DNA of 16,940 bases, from NCBI GenBank assembly GCA_946803715.1, contig CAMPET010000224.1:48119-65058 (forward strand), given 5' to 3'. The DNA comes from Beroe ovata (Eukaryota > Ctenophora > Nuda > Beroida > Beroidae). Made by a program: the position numbers and the translations under genes. The notes beneath the pieces were generated by a model. The model was given only the letters and a program-made list of their open reading frames with translations. It made no database searches and was not told the origin of the DNA. Below are positions 16,282-16,940 of the stretch, piece after piece (positions within the stretch are counted from its first letter, which is position 1; each line of letters starts with the position of its first letter).

Positions 16282-16888
16282 TATTCCGAATGTTGTGCCA
16301 GACTGACGCTCTCACATTAGTACAATCATATTCCACAAGTTAACAAGAGAATCTGGTTGCAAAAAACATTTAACCTGCATGATTGCTTACTTGGTAGCAA
16401 GTCTATGCAAAGGAGCATTTGAATTCCGATAGGATACACCATTTCAATAACAACAGGGGGTCGCCTAATTATACCCACCTTCTCGCTCTGCATTCTCACA
16501 ATTACATGTAAATTTAGTTTCACACAAAGCATCCTCTGTTTACTAAAACAACATTCTCTCCCATGTGAAGCATTGAATCAATAGAGCGTGAGTCATTGCA
16601 AACACCATGATATTGTCCATCACAACACTATTTACACCTCCTTAGTCCATGCGGCTTCCTTCTGTGATCTGAACCAGCTCCTCAACTCTCTGTTTTGGAT
16701 GTAGAACCACAACCAGTTCTTATGTTATTTGCGTGTAAAGCTCAAGCGCCCAGATGAGCACCTCTAGAGAGCTGATCTCGCTTTGGGGGTAGATGGTTAT
16801 CGCCGAATTTCAGGGAAATTAGGTCATTTTAAAATGTTGTTAGGGAATTCAGCGAGAAAAGTGAAACACAATGAGTCAAATACAATGA

Positions 16889-16923
<35 letters not shown>

Positions 16924-16940
16924 TGTGTCTGTGTGTATGT
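16889..16940. repeat. (GT)n microsatellite at the right edge
   Basis: About 26 dinucleotide units with a few interruptions (GTAT, GTCT), running out of the window. Confidence 0.95.

Larger units (their letters stand above)
16150..16888. other. 3' flank and intergenic, no gene seen
   Basis: The 3' UTR of the preceding gene probably ends near the ATTAAA at 16276-16281. After it, no ORF with protein-like composition was found; a 68-codon minus-strand frame at 16532-16326 has no recognisable motif. Confidence 0.5.

Noticed and set aside
1-16940. CRISPR array, prokaryotic defence cluster or viral gene block
   Set aside because: Spliced genes, poly(A) signals and animal protein families show a eukaryotic chromosome; the direct repeats present are minisatellites without unique regular spacers.

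Overview
This is a eukaryotic nuclear window and almost certainly animal. It holds genes with GT-AG introns of 77 to 445 bp, a GSK-3-type kinase, a KDM2/FBXL-type F-box and leucine-rich-repeat protein, a small predicted mitochondrial protein, AATAAA/ATTAAA poly(A) signals, simple repeats and several non-autonomous DNA transposons with TA target sites. Short introns, small intergenic gaps and many small palindromic elements would fit an early-branching or compact invertebrate genome such as a sponge. That placement is an inference and is not proven here. One ambiguous base (n, 14491) shows this is draft assembly.

Layout, left to right. 1-860: the 5' part of a minus-strand gene that seems to run off the left edge (three phase-compatible exons, basic/Ser-rich N terminus, family not recognised). 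860-4080: mostly non-coding, with a 20-bp minisatellite, a few ORF fragments and one short minus-strand ORF at 2977-3150 that weakly resembles exon 1 of the first gene. 4119-4681: a three-exon plus-strand gene of 130 aa with one degenerate EF-hand-like loop. 5331-6085: a nest of tandem repeats and GC-rich palindromes, including a 178-bp MITE and a 36-bp perfect palindrome. 6350-7469: a 1.1-kb foldback transposon whose arms carry diverged direct repeats. 7693-8832: an intact intronless GSK-3-like kinase. 8833-11670: AT-rich flank with candidate promoter elements. 11701-13002: a 433-aa F-box/LRR ORF matching the C-terminal part of KDM2A/B. 13003-14944: non-coding, with diverged tandem repeats. 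14945-16149: a four-exon gene of 147 aa with a mitochondrial-type N terminus and an NRF1-like site 55 bp upstream. 16150-16940: 3' flank and a GT microsatellite.

The genes do not form an operon or an obvious functional cluster. The kinase and the F-box/LRR protein are both intronless, while three other gene models have introns. Retroposition, or for the F-box protein a terminal-exon origin, is therefore worth testing. I see no CRISPR, prokaryotic or viral gene system. The most distinctive things are the GSK-3 paralogue without the Akt-type Ser9 motif, the demethylase-less KDM2-like ORF, the foldback transposon and the palindrome nest.
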